Below the pieces are notes generated by a model. That model was not told where the DNA came from, made no database searches, and worked only from the letters and a program-made list of their open reading frames with translations. From Hypomesus transpacificus (Eukaryota; Chordata; Actinopteri; Osmeriformes; Osmeridae), in assembly GCF_021917145.1 (NCBI RefSeq), contig NC_061080.1, positions 10,305,631 to 10,369,630 of the forward strand: a stretch of 64,000 bases of DNA, written 5' to 3'. The position numbers and the translations under genes are program-made. Below are positions 1 to 10,610 of this stretch, one piece after another; position 1 is the first letter of the stretch, and the number at the start of each line of letters is the position of its first letter.

Positions 1-39
1 CAAGTTGGAGGCTGGGGCAGCGGGTAGTGTGTTTTTTCT

Positions 40-693
40 CCCCGGAAAAGGTGTACTTTTTTCGGGGGAGACGTTTGAAATATTCGTGGGCCTCCCGTTT
101 TCGTTCTGCCCCATGGATTTGAACGGGGACAATTTTCCCATATAAGTTAGAGGCGGGGGCAGCGTGCACTGTGGTCGTTTCACCCGGAAACGGTGTTCCC
201 GACTCGGTAGAAGCGTTTGAAATCTTGTTTCGTTCCGTGCGTTTCCCGCGCGCGTGCACGCCCGGGGGTCTCTCATGGGCCTTCTTCCCCCGGTCCATAC
301 CTATCCAAAAAGTCTTCCCCCGAGTCTCTGAGTGCCCGCAAAGTGGAGATGCCTCCACACGAGTCTCAAATTCCTTCCACTTTTGCCGACTGAAAGTGTG
401 CTTGACTTTTTGAATGCTTTGGAGGTGTAAAATTCACAGTTATTCACCCGAACGTGGGATTTGGCTGGGGACACTTTTAAAATTCAAGTTAGACCCGGGG
501 GTAGCGTGGAGAGTGTTTATCTTCCCCGGAAAAGGTGTACTTTTTTCGGGGGAGACGTTTGAAATATTCGTCGGCCTCCCGTGTCCGTTGTGTCCCATGG
601 ATCTCGACGGGGACAATTTTCCCATTTAAGTTAGAGGCGGGGGCAGCGGGGAATTTGTTTTCTTTCCCCGGAAAAGGTGTACTTTTTTCGGGG
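40..693. repeat. 142 bp repeats and dyad-symmetric motifs in the array unit
   Basis: Two adjacent ~142 bp repeats span about 489-772. Each contains an inverted repeat with arms CCCCGGAAAA and TTTTTTCGGGG around the spacer GGTGTAC (524-551 and 666-693). Another copy sits at 40-67 and a diverged copy at 1149-1177. Looser relatives with CACCCGGAAA arms occur near 185 and 809. The set recurs in every unit, offset by 5524 and about 11009-11010. The function is unknown; the dyad plus 7 bp spacer layout resembles a YR core site. Confidence 0.7.
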
Positions 694-1463
694 GAGACGT
701 TTGAAATATTCGTCGGCCTCCCGTGTCCGTTGTGTCCCATGGATCTCGACGGGGACAATTTTCCCATTTAAGTTAGAGGCGGGGGCAGCGTGCACTGTGG
801 TTATTTCACCCGGAAAACGTGTTCCCATTTCGGTAGAAGCGTTTGAAATCTTGTTTCGTTCCGTGCGTCTCCCACGCGCGTGCACGCCCGGGGGTCTCTC
901 CTCGGCCTTCTTCCCCCGGTCCATACCTATCCAAAAAGTCTTCCCCCGAGTCTCTGAGTGCCCGCAAAGTGGAGATGCCTCTACACAAGTCTCAATTCCT
1001 TCCACTTTTGCAGACTGAAAGTGTGCTTGACTTATTGAATGCTGGCAAGATAATAAATTCACAGTTATTCAACGGAACATGGGATTTGGCTGGGGACTCT
1101 TTTATTATTCCAGTTAGACCCGGGGGCACGGAGGGGAGTGTTTATTTTCCCCTGAAAAGGTGTACTTATTTCAGGGGAGACGTTTGAAGTTTTGTTTCGG
1201 TTCCTGTGTCGCGCACGCGCACGTGCGCAAAAGTTGCACACCGGGGTTTTGTTGCCCCGGATCTTACCTATCCAACGAGCCTTTATTCACAAAAATCGGT
1301 TGAACGGCACCGGAGATAACCGTGTTTGACCGTTTTCCCAGCCTTTTCAGCAGTCTCCCAGCTTCGAGATTACAAACTTTACATGGTCGCGGGCCCCAGT
1401 CCACCAGACGACCATCGGCGCGGTTTCAGAAACCTGGTTTTCAGAGACCTGAAAGAACCAGAG

Positions 1464-2520
1464 GGTCTGCCCAGGACCCAGTGCCCGCCCAAGAGGCACC
1501 CCGGTCGGATACCCCCCGGACCCCGAGAGGCCTGGAGGTCAACCATGGACTCAAACATCCAGCCGAGGGTCTGCCCAGGACCCCGTGCCCGCCCAAGAGG
1601 CACCCCGGTCGGATACCCCCGCACCCTGGCGACCCCTGGAGGTCAACCATGGACTCAAACATCCAGCAGGGGGTCTGCCCAGGACCCCCAGGACCCCGTG
1701 CCCGCCCAAGAGGCACCCCGGTCGGATACCCCCGCACCCCGAGACCCCTGGAGGTCAACCATGGACTCAAACATCCAGCAGAGGGTCTGCCCAGGACCCA
1801 GTGCCCGCCCAAGAGGCACCCCGGTCGGATACCCCCGCACCCCGAGACCCCTGGAGGTCAACCATGGACTCAAACATCCAGCAGAGGGTCTGCCCAGGAC
1901 CCAGTGCCCGCCCAAGAGGCACCCCGGTCGGATACCCCCGCACCCTGGCGACCCCTGGAGGTCAACCATGGACTCAAACATCCAGCAGGGGGTCTGCCCA
2001 GGACCCCCAGGACCCCGTGCCCGCCCAAGAGGCACCCCGGTCGGATACCCCCGCACCCCGAGACCCCTGGAGGTCAACCATGGACTCAAACATCCAGCAG
2101 AGGGTCTGCCCAGGACCCAGTGCCCGCCCAAGAGGCACCCCGGTCGGATACCCCCGCACCCCGAGACCCCTGGAGGTCAACCATGGACTCAAACATCCAG
2201 CAGAGGGTCTGCCCAGGACCCAGTGCCCGCCCAAGAGGCACCCCGGTCGGATACCCCCGCACCCTGGCGACCCCTGGAGGTCAAACATGGACTCAAACAT
2301 CCAGCAGAGGGTGTGCCCAGGACCCAGTGCCCGCCCAAGAGGCACCCCGGTCGGATACCCCCGCACCCCGAGACCCCTGGAGGTCAAACATGGACTCAAA
2401 CATCCAGCAGAGGGTCTGCCCAGGACCCAGTGCCCGCCCAAGAGGCACCCCGGTCGGATACCCCCGCACCCTGGCGACCCCTGGAGGTAAAACATGGACT
2501 CAAACATCCAGCAGATGGCA
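1464..2520. repeat. 103-112 bp GC-rich minisatellite (array unit 1)
   Basis: About ten tandem copies. The internal ATGGACTCAAACATCCAG landmark recurs at 1545, 1649, 1761, 1864, 1968, 2080, 2183, 2287, 2390 and 2494, giving periods of 104,112,103,104,112,103,104,103,104. Two unit types alternate, one with CACCCTGGCGACC and one with CACCCCGAGACC, so there is a higher-order repeat. The period is not a multiple of three and the long open frames across it exist in several frames, so I treat them as non-coding. Same array at 6988-8044 and 12474-13530. Confidence 0.95.
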
Positions 2521-2604
2521 GCCTACCCTCTAAAACCAAAGGTCAGTTTCCCCCTCTCCCTCACCTGATCCTCAACTGAGCCGTGGATGTGTGAATAACC
2601 GCCG

Positions 2605-2644
2605 TGGCAGATGGCAATGGAAATGGGTGACCGGGGTTCGTACC
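2605..2644 (+). promoter_or_regulatory. tRNA-like A box and B box pair (pol III promoter-like)
   Basis: TGGCAGATGG at 2605-2614 fits the pol III A box and GGTTCGTACC at 2635-2644 fits the B box. The latter sits inside a GGGG/CCCC stem like a tRNA T-arm. A T-run follows near 2720. No complete cloverleaf is evident, so this is a tRNA-derived remnant or an internal pol III promoter. It repeats at 8129-8168 and 13615-13654. Confidence 0.35.
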
Positions 2645-2920
2645 CCAGAGGCGTCTTACTTTCCCCAATCTAATTTCGGGGGAACACTTTATAAAACGGC
2701 TGAGTAGCCCACTCTCTTAGGCTTTTAACCCCGGTGAATAATATGGGGTGGACGCCGTGGACGCGTGACGTAGGCCCGGGTGTTTGGAGCGTCCAATTAA
2801 ACCCGGCTTAGGGCTAGGGCGCACGTCCACTTTGAGGGAGAGGAGTGGCCGATGTGAGATGTGTATGCTCGGGCTTTGAAACCCACGTAAACACGAAACG
2901 AAATTCATTCAAATGGTTCT

Positions 2921-2928
2921 TTTATTCA
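2921..2928 (-). promoter_or_regulatory. Poly(A) signal overlapping the recombinase stop codon
   Basis: On the minus strand the gene ends TGAATAAA: the TGA stop (2926-2928) shares bases with a canonical AATAAA hexamer (2921-2926). The same arrangement occurs at 8445-8452 and 13931-13938. It implies an almost absent 3' UTR and an independent pol II transcription unit within each array unit. Confidence 0.6.
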
Positions 2929-4245
2929 AACATTTGGACCACACAGCAAAGCAGCGATGTTTTTGCGGGCCTGAACATGCCCAAGAGGTGTCCCAATGCG
3001 GACATAAAACCTCTCTTCGGTAACAGCAGAATGGCACATATGGTGAGCTATCAAATTTCGTTCCGACCCGCTCATGTGGGTCCAATTTAATGTGCTTATG
3101 GAATGGCGTAAGTGATGCAGGGTGATGCCTTGGTGGCCCAAGCTATGCATCAACTTCCGGACGTTTGTGGATAGCCCATTCATGCAAGATCCGCTGCGGG
3201 AAAAGAACAGTCTCTGGTCGGTGTTCCGAGGGTAACCGGGAAGCTTGGTGGATGCCTCTACAAAGCGAGAGAGCCATCCATGCTCTTCCCCCGTGAGAGC
3301 TAAGACGGCAGGGCCATGATATTGCGCCGTCTTGTGCTCCGGCACTGAAACAAGAAACATATCCTCCAGGCGCTCGGCGGAGGCAAAGTTGTCGCGGGTC
3401 ATCTCCAAGAAAACCCCGCGCCTGGCGCCGTTGAATATTGTAACCTGCAGGATGATGGCAGCTGCAGCCCTGTTAGCGTTCCGATGCGTAGCAGCCCTCT
3501 CCAAAGCCAGCAGTAGCTCGGGTATGCACCTATCCAAATCGGTGCCAATGGCACGGATCTCCTCACTCCTTAGCAGGCCCGTCTGCTGGGAATGGGTGAT
3601 GGTCAGCCGGTGTCTACGAACGTTGACACGGTTGTCTCTTGAAAGCTTGCTCAATTTCATGAGCATGGGACGGAGGACCTTTTTTGAAACGGCAAGGCCG
3701 GTCGGCTTATAATCTTTAACCCACTTCACAAACGCAGTAACGTCACAGAGGTACGATTTGAGGGTACTCGCCTTCAGACCTCGGGTGGACAGGTCGCTGT
3801 ACCAACTTTGAACTGCTTCTGGTTCTTCAAAGTTCTTAATTTGACCCATAAAGTCTATGATTCGATTAACGGTGCTTTTGACGTTTTCCATCTGTCTTTT
3901 CGAAGCTTGCGGGATCACCAGGTAAGCGTGGTAAGCGCTCACAATGGTCCCAGTGTCTGTGTCTTCGTCGGTTGAGCTGCAGCTGGAACTGGGGCTGGAA
4001 CTGGACATGTTCTGGTGGGTCTCCGGACCGGTGGGTACAGCGTTGTGGGTATTTGAGCACCCCGGCTTGAGGTGTTGATCGTCCTCGGCGGCATCCTTGG
4101 ATGTCAGTCCTCTGTAAGCATTGTCGTAATCGTGGGTGCCAACTTTCAATTTGTGCACCTTTGTAAGATGTCTGTCTAGTCGGGCGAAAGGTTTCCCAGA
4201 GCAGAGAATGCAGGGTTTCACTACCTTCTTCCTTGAAACGTCCAT
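2926..4245 (-). CDS. Tyrosine recombinase with N-terminal zinc finger, Crypton-like (array copy 1)
   Basis: A 439-residue ORF starting at the ATG at 4245; the frame is open further upstream but only with a TTG. Residues ~10-31 form a C2H2-like finger (CILC...HLTKVH). A Ser/Asp-rich linker (~80-100) follows, then an alpha-helical core-binding region (~105-230) and a YR catalytic domain. Visible catalytic residues are Arg ~275 (GARRG), Lys ~305 (EHKTA), H-x-x-R ~377-380 (LHHLRHS), His ~405 (MCHSAV) and the nucleophile Tyr ~414 (RFYVR), so the active site looks complete. YRs cut and rejoin DNA through a 3'-phosphotyrosine. Zinc finger plus YR with no reverse transcriptase fits Crypton-type DNA transposons; a YR stripped from another element class is possible. 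The TGA stop overlaps an AATAAA signal. Confidence 0.85.
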   Translation of the reverse strand: MDVSRKKVVKPCILCSGKPFARLDRHLTKVHKLKVGTHDYDNAYRGLTSKDAAEDDQHLKPGCSNTHNAVPTGPETHQNMSSSSPSSSCSSTDEDTDTGTIVSAYHAYLVIPQASKRQMENVKSTVNRIIDFMGQIKNFEEPEAVQSWYSDLSTRGLKASTLKSYLCDVTAFVKWVKDYKPTGLAVSKKVLRPMLMKLSKLSRDNRVNVRRHRLTITHSQQTGLLRSEEIRAIGTDLDRCIPELLLALERAATHRNANRAAAAIILQVTIFNGARRGVFLEMTRDNFASAERLEDMFLVSVPEHKTAQYHGPAVLALTGEEHGWLSRFVEASTKLPGYPRNTDQRLFFSRSGSCMNGLSTNVRKLMHSLGHQGITLHHLRHSISTLNWTHMSGSERNLIAHHMCHSAVTEERFYVRIGTPLGHVQARKNIAALLCGPNV

Positions 4246-4479
4246 GATGTGCGGCAAGCATTGAGGTCGGTCGGCATCAATCAAGGCATAATTGCCGATT
4301 GGCAGGAAGGTGTTTTTCCATGGGAAGCGTGTACTGGGCGGGGACAGTGTTGATCCATGGTAGGGGAGTCAATGGAGGGACGCCGAGAGGCAAGGAGTGG
4401 TACTTCCCCCAAAACCAAAGCCCACAAACAGTCACCCTCCTGTGGACTCAAAAGGGATGACATGTCGGTGAAAACAACC

Positions 4480-5125
4480 AAAACCTAAGTCCATTTTGAA
4501 TGGGAGTCAATGGGCGGAGTACCAGAGGCACAAACTTTTAAGCCTCCAAAACCTAAGTCCATTTTGAATGGAAGTCAATGGGCGGATGCCCAGGTGCACA
4601 AAATTCTAAGCCTTCAAAACCTAAGTCCATTTTGAATGGAAGTCAATGGGCGGATGCCCAGGTGCACAAAATTCTAAGCCTTCAAAACCTAAGTCCATTT
4701 TGAATGGAAGTCAATGGGCGGATGCCCAGGTGCACAAAATTCTAAGCCTTCAAAACCTAAGTCCATTTTGAATGGAAGTCAATGGGCGGATGCCCAGGTG
4801 CACAAAATTCTAAGCCTTCAAAACCTAAGTCCATTTTGAATGGAAGTCAATGGGCGGATGCCCAGGTGCACAAAATTCTAAGCCTTCAAAACCTAAGTCC
4901 ATTTTGAATGGAAGTCAATGGGCGGATGCCCAGGTGCACAAAATTCTAAGCCTTCAAAACCTAAGTCCATTTTGAATGGAAGTCAATGGGCGGATGCCCA
5001 GGTGCACAAAATTCTAAGCCTTCAAAACCTAAGTCCATTTTGAATGGAAGTCAATGGGCGGATGCCCAGGTGCACAAAATTCTAAGCCTTCAAAACCTAA
5101 GTCCATTTTGAATGGAAGTCAATTG
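4480..5125. repeat. 68 bp minisatellite upstream of the recombinase (unit 1)
   Basis: About nine tandem copies of a 68 bp unit containing AAAACCTAAGTCCATTTTG and GGCGGATGCCCAGGTG; GGCGGATGCC recurs every 68 bp from 4581 to 5057. The first copies are diverged. It starts ~235 bp upstream of the recombinase ATG, where promoter elements would be expected. No long ORF is supported. Confidence 0.95.
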
Positions 5126-5169
5126 GATGACCAGGGGCACATATTTCTTAAAGTTGCATTTAATGGGTT

Positions 5170-5450
5170 TTAACACAGGGGGTGGGCTTAATAGTGGGTG
5201 CACAGGGCCCCCCGGTGAATGGGTGATGGGGGACACCCCCCCCGGAGGTGTGCAGTCCCCCCTTGGAGAGGGGGTCCCCGGGGAGGCCGGGAGGGTGTGG
5301 GGGGGTCCCCTTGGATCCCAAAAGTGGGTGTGCAGGGTGCGGCCGGAGTGGGGGTCCCTTGGGAGCCCGGGGATGGGTGCCCGGGGACGTCCCGGAGTGG
5401 TGGTCCCCTGGGAGGCCGGGGATGACCGTGTGAGGGTGCGCTGGAGGTGT
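5170..5450. repeat. G-run/C-run rich segment of the array unit
   Basis: Low-complexity stretch with many GGGG and CCCC runs arranged as imperfect short repeats. It also occurs at 10655-10935 and 16180-16460. Open frames on both strands are compositional; no conserved domain is visible. Such runs could form G-quadruplexes. Confidence 0.6.
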
Positions 5451-6987
5451 GGAAAGGTGAAAAAGGGTAAAATTCGCCGTTTCTCGCCCGAGCGTGGGAT
5501 TTGGCTGGGGACACTTTTATAATTCAAGTTGGAGGCTGGGGCAGCGGGTAGTGTGTTTTTTCTCCCCGGAAAAGGTGTACTTTTTTCGGGGGAGACGTTT
5601 GAAATATTCGTGGGCCTCCCGTTTTCGTTCTGCCCCATGGATTTGAACGGGGACAATTTTCCCATATAAGTTAGAGGCGGGGGCAGCGTGCACTGTGGTC
5701 GTTTCACCCGGAAACGGTGTTCCCGACTCGGTAGAAGCGTTTGAAATCTTGTTTCGTTCCGTGCGTTTCCCGCGCGCGTGCACGCCCGGGGGTCTCTCAT
5801 GGGCCTTCTTCCCCCGGTCCATACCTATCCAAAAAGTCTTCCCCCGAGTCTCTGAGTGCCCGCAAAGTGGAGATGCCTCCACACGAGTCTCAAATTCCTT
5901 CCACTTTTGCCGACTGAAAGTGTGCTTGACTTTTTGAATGCTTTGGAGGTGTAAAATTCACAGTTATTCACCCGAACGTGGGATTTGGCTGGGGACACTT
6001 TTAAAATTCAAGTTAGACCCGGGGGTAGCGTGGAGAGTGTTTATCTTCCCCGGAAAAGGTGTACTTTTTTCGGGGGAGACGTTTGAAATATTCGTCGGCC
6101 TCCCGTGTCCGTTGTGTCCCATGGATCTCGACGGGGACAATTTTCCCATTTAAGTTAGAGGCGGGGGCAGCGGGGAATTTGTTTTCTTTCCCCGGAAAAG
6201 GTGTACTTTTTTCGGGGGAGACGTTTGAAATATTCGTCGGCCTCCCGTGTCCGTTGTGTCCCATGGATCTCGACGGGGACAATTTTCCCATTTAAGTTAG
6301 AGGCGGGGGCAGCGTGCACTGTGGTTATTTCACCCGGAAAACGTGTTCCCATTTCGGTAGAAGCGTTTGAAATCTTGTTTCGTTCCGTGCGTCTCCCACG
6401 CGCGTGCACGCCCGGGGGTCTCTCCTCGGCCTTCTTCCCCCGGTCCATACCTATCCAAAAAGTCTTCCCCCGAGTCTCTGAGTGCCCGCAAAGTGGAGAT
6501 GCCTCTACACAAGTCTCAATTCCTTCCACTTTTGCAGACTGAAAGTGTGCTTGACTTATTGAATGCTGGCAAGATAATAAATTCACAGTTATTCAACGGA
6601 ACATGGGATTTGGCTGGGGACTCTTTTATTATTCCAGTTAGACCCGGGGGCACGGAGGGGAGTGTTTATTTTCCCCTGAAAAGGTGTACTTATTTCAGGG
6701 GAGACGTTTGAAGTTTTGTTTCGGTTCCTGTGTCGCGCACGCGCACGTGCGCAAAAGTTGCACACCGGGGTTTTGTTGCCCCGGATCTTACCTATCCAAC
6801 GAGCCTTTATTCACAAAAATCGGTTGAACGGCACCGGAGATAACCGTGTTTGACCGTTTTCCCAGCCTTTTCAGCAGTCTCCCAGCTTCGAGATTACAAA
6901 CTTTACATGGTCGCGGGCCCCAGTCCACCAGACGACCATCGGCGCGGTTTCAGAAACCTGGTTTTCAGAGACCTGAAAGAACCAGAG

Positions 6988-8044
6988 GGTCTGCCCAGGA
7001 CCCAGTGCCCGCCCAAGAGGCACCCCGGTCGGATACCCCCCGGACCCCGAGAGGCCTGGAGGTCAACCATGGACTCAAACATCCAGCCGAGGGTCTGCCC
7101 AGGACCCCGTGCCCGCCCAAGAGGCACCCCGGTCGGATACCCCCGCACCCTGGCGACCCCTGGAGGTCAACCATGGACTCAAACATCCAGCAGGGGGTCT
7201 GCCCAGGACCCCCAGGACCCCGTGCCCGCCCAAGAGGCACCCCGGTCGGATACCCCCGCACCCCGAGACCCCTGGAGGTCAACCATGGACTCAAACATCC
7301 AGCAGAGGGTCTGCCCAGGACCCAGTGCCCGCCCAAGAGGCACCCCGGTCGGATACCCCCGCACCCCGAGACCCCTGGAGGTCAACCATGGACTCAAACA
7401 TCCAGCAGAGGGTCTGCCCAGGACCCAGTGCCCGCCCAAGAGGCACCCCGGTCGGATACCCCCGCACCCTGGCGACCCCTGGAGGTCAACCATGGACTCA
7501 AACATCCAGCAGGGGGTCTGCCCAGGACCCCCAGGACCCCGTGCCCGCCCAAGAGGCACCCCGGTCGGATACCCCCGCACCCCGAGACCCCTGGAGGTCA
7601 ACCATGGACTCAAACATCCAGCAGAGGGTCTGCCCAGGACCCAGTGCCCGCCCAAGAGGCACCCCGGTCGGATACCCCCGCACCCCGAGACCCCTGGAGG
7701 TCAACCATGGACTCAAACATCCAGCAGAGGGTCTGCCCAGGACCCAGTGCCCGCCCAAGAGGCACCCCGGTCGGATACCCCCGCACCCTGGCGACCCCTG
7801 GAGGTCAAACATGGACTCAAACATCCAGCAGAGGGTGTGCCCAGGACCCAGTGCCCGCCCAAGAGGCACCCCGGTCGGATACCCCCGCACCCCGAGACCC
7901 CTGGAGGTCAAACATGGACTCAAACATCCAGCAGAGGGTCTGCCCAGGACCCAGTGCCCGCCCAAGAGGCACCCCGGTCGGATACCCCCGCACCCTGGCG
8001 ACCCCTGGAGGTAAAACATGGACTCAAACATCCAGCAGATGGCA
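6988..8044. repeat. 103-112 bp GC-rich minisatellite (array unit 2)
   Basis: Same copy order and alternating unit types as in unit 1, offset by 5524 bp. Preservation of the full internal order suggests the 5.5 kb unit was amplified as a block after the minisatellite formed. Confidence 0.95.
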
Positions 8045-8449
8045 GCCTACCCTCTAAAACCAAAGGTCAGTTTCCCCCTCTCCCTCACCTGATCCTCAAC
8101 TGAGCCGTGGATGTGTGAATAACCGCCGTGGCAGATGGCAATGGAAATGGGTGACCGGGGTTCGTACCCCAGAGGCGTCTTACTTTCCCCAATCTAATTT
8201 CGGGGGAACACTTTATAAAACGGCTGAGTAGCCCACTCTCTTAGGCTTTTAACCCCGGTGAATAATATGGGGTGGACGCCGTGGACGCGTGACGTAGGCC
8301 CGGGTGTTTGGAGCGTCCAATTAAACCCGGCTTAGGGCTAGGGCGCACGTCCACTTTGAGGGAGAGGAGTGGCCGATGTGAGATGTGTATGCTCGGGCTT
8401 TGAAACCCACGTAAACACGAAACGAAATTCATTCAAATGGTTCTTTTAT

Positions 8450-9769
8450 TCAAACATTTGGACCACACAGCAAAGCAGCGATGTTTTTGCGGGCCTGAAC
8501 ATGCCCAAGAGGTGTCCCAATGCGGACATAAAACCTCTCTTCGGTAACAGCAGAATGGCACATATGGTGAGCTATCAAATTTCGTTCCGACCCGCTCATG
8601 TGGGTCCAATTTAATGTGCTTATGGAATGGCGTAAGTGATGCAGGGTGATGCCTTGGTGGCCCAAGCTATGCATCAACTTCCGGACGTTTGTGGATAGCC
8701 CATTCATGCAAGATCCGCTGCGGGAAAAGAACAGTCTCTGGTCGGTGTTCCGAGGGTAACCGGGAAGCTTGGTGGATGCCTCTACAAAGCGAGAGAGCCA
8801 TCCATGCTCTTCCCCCGTGAGAGCTAAGACGGCAGGGCCATGATATTGCGCCGTCTTGTGCTCCGGCACTGAAACAAGAAACATATCCTCCAGGCGCTCG
8901 GCGGAGGCAAAGTTGTCGCGGGTCATCTCCAAGAAAACCCCGCGCCTGGCGCCGTTGAATATTGTAACCTGCAGGATGATGGCAGCTGCAGCCCTGTTAG
9001 CGTTCCGATGCGTAGCAGCCCTCTCCAAAGCCAGCAGTAGCTCGGGTATGCACCTATCCAAATCGGTGCCAATGGCACGGATCTCCTCACTCCTTAGCAG
9101 GCCCGTCTGCTGGGAATGGGTGATGGTCAGCCGGTGTCTACGAACGTTGACACGGTTGTCTCTTGAAAGCTTGCTCAATTTCATGAGCATGGGACGGAGG
9201 ACCTTTTTTGAAACGGCAAGGCCGGTCGGCTTATAATCTTTAACCCACTTCACAAACGCAGTAACGTCACAGAGGTACGATTTGAGGGTACTCGCCTTCA
9301 GACCTCGGGTGGACAGGTCGCTGTACCAACTTTGAACTGCTTCTGGTTCTTCAAAGTTCTTAATTTGACCCATAAAGTCTATGATTCGATTAACGGTGCT
9401 TTTGACGTTTTCCATCTGTCTTTTCGAAGCTTGCGGGATCACCAGGTAAGCGTGGTAAGCGCTCACAATGGTCCCAGTGTCTGTGTCTTCGTCGGTTGAG
9501 CTGCAGCTGGAACTGGGGCTGGAACTGGACATGTTCTGGTGGGTCTCCGGACCGGTGGGTACAGCGTTGTGGGTATTTGAGCACCCCGGCTTGAGGTGTT
9601 GATCGTCCTCGGCGGCATCCTTGGATGTCAGTCCTCTGTAAGCATTGTCGTAATCGTGGGTGCCAACTTTCAATTTGTGCACCTTTGTAAGATGTCTGTC
9701 TAGTCGGGCGAAAGGTTTCCCAGAGCAGAGAATGCAGGGTTTCACTACCTTCTTCCTTGAAACGTCCAT
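8450..9769 (-). CDS. Tyrosine recombinase with N-terminal zinc finger (array copy 2)
   Basis: Predicted protein identical to the copy in unit 1: the same 439-residue ORF from the ATG at 9769, N-terminal CxxC...HxxxxH finger and complete R-K-HxxR-H-Y catalytic set. It lies between the 103-112 bp minisatellite (downstream of its 3' end) and the 68 bp minisatellite (upstream of its start). Retention of an open frame across all copies argues either for very recent amplification or for conversion that keeps the frame intact. Confidence 0.85.
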   Translation of the reverse strand: MDVSRKKVVKPCILCSGKPFARLDRHLTKVHKLKVGTHDYDNAYRGLTSKDAAEDDQHLKPGCSNTHNAVPTGPETHQNMSSSSPSSSCSSTDEDTDTGTIVSAYHAYLVIPQASKRQMENVKSTVNRIIDFMGQIKNFEEPEAVQSWYSDLSTRGLKASTLKSYLCDVTAFVKWVKDYKPTGLAVSKKVLRPMLMKLSKLSRDNRVNVRRHRLTITHSQQTGLLRSEEIRAIGTDLDRCIPELLLALERAATHRNANRAAAAIILQVTIFNGARRGVFLEMTRDNFASAERLEDMFLVSVPEHKTAQYHGPAVLALTGEEHGWLSRFVEASTKLPGYPRNTDQRLFFSRSGSCMNGLSTNVRKLMHSLGHQGITLHHLRHSISTLNWTHMSGSERNLIAHHMCHSAVTEERFYVRIGTPLGHVQARKNIAALLCGPNV

Positions 9770-10003
9770 GATGTGCGGCAAGCATTGAGGTCGGTCGGCA
9801 TCAATCAAGGCATAATTGCCGATTGGCAGGAAGGTGTTTTTCCATGGGAAGCGTGTACTGGGCGGGGACAGTGTTGATCCATGGTAGGGGAGTCAATGGA
9901 GGGACGCCGAGAGGCAAGGAGTGGTACTTCCCCCAAAACCAAAGCCCACAAACAGTCACCCTCCTGTGGACTCAAAAGGGATGACATGTCGGTGAAAACA
10001 ACC

Positions 10004-10610
10004 AAAACCTAAGTCCATTTTGAATGGGAGTCAATGGGCGGAGTACCAGAGGCACAAACTTTTAAGCCTCCAAAACCTAAGTCCATTTTGAATGGAAGTC
10101 AATGGGCGGATTTTGAATGGAAGTCCAGCCCAGGTGCACAAAATTCTAAGCCTTCAAAACCTAAGTCCATTTTGAATGGAAGTCAATGGGCGGATGCCCA
10201 GGTGCACAAAATTCTAAGCCTTCAAAACCTAAGTCCATTTTGAATGGAAGTCAATGGGCGGATGCCCAGGTGCACAAAATTCTAAGCCTTCAAAACCTAA
10301 GTCCATTTTGAATGGAAGTCAATGGGCGGATGCCCAGGTGCACAAAATTCTAAGCCTTCAAAACCTAAGTCCATTTTGAATGGAAGTCAATGGGCGGATG
10401 CCCAGGTGCACAAAATTCTAAGCCTTCAAAACCTAAGTCCATTTTGAATGGAAGTCAATGGGCGGATGCCCAGGTGCACAAAATTCTAAGCCAAAATTCT
10501 AAGCCTTCAAAACCTAAGTCCATTTTGAATGGAAGTCAATGGGCGGATGCCCAGGTGCACAAAATTCTAAGCCTTCAAAACCTAAGTCCATTTTGAATGG
10601 AAGTCAATTG
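10004..10610. repeat. 68 bp minisatellite upstream of the recombinase (unit 2)
   Basis: Same array as in unit 1 but about 40 bp shorter, with rearranged junctions near 10108-10130 and 10490-10505 (partial copies fused out of register). This accounts for the shorter 5485 bp period of this unit. Confidence 0.93.

Noticed and set aside
1322-2579. Long plus-strand ORFs (403, 417 and 301 residues) and minus-strand partners across the GC-rich minisatellite
   Set aside because: Open in several frames at once because the repeat lacks stops; period 103-112 is not a multiple of three, and composition is pure repeat.
2926-4245. DIRS-type retroelement as the source of the YR
   Set aside because: No reverse transcriptase or RNase H frame anywhere in the 5.5 kb unit; a Crypton-like origin fits better, although a stripped derivative cannot be excluded.
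5090-5800. 236-residue minus-strand ORF over the G/C-run segment (and its copies)
   Set aside because: Pro/Gly-biased compositional ORF overlapping the 142 bp-type repeats; no domain, no consistent initiation context.
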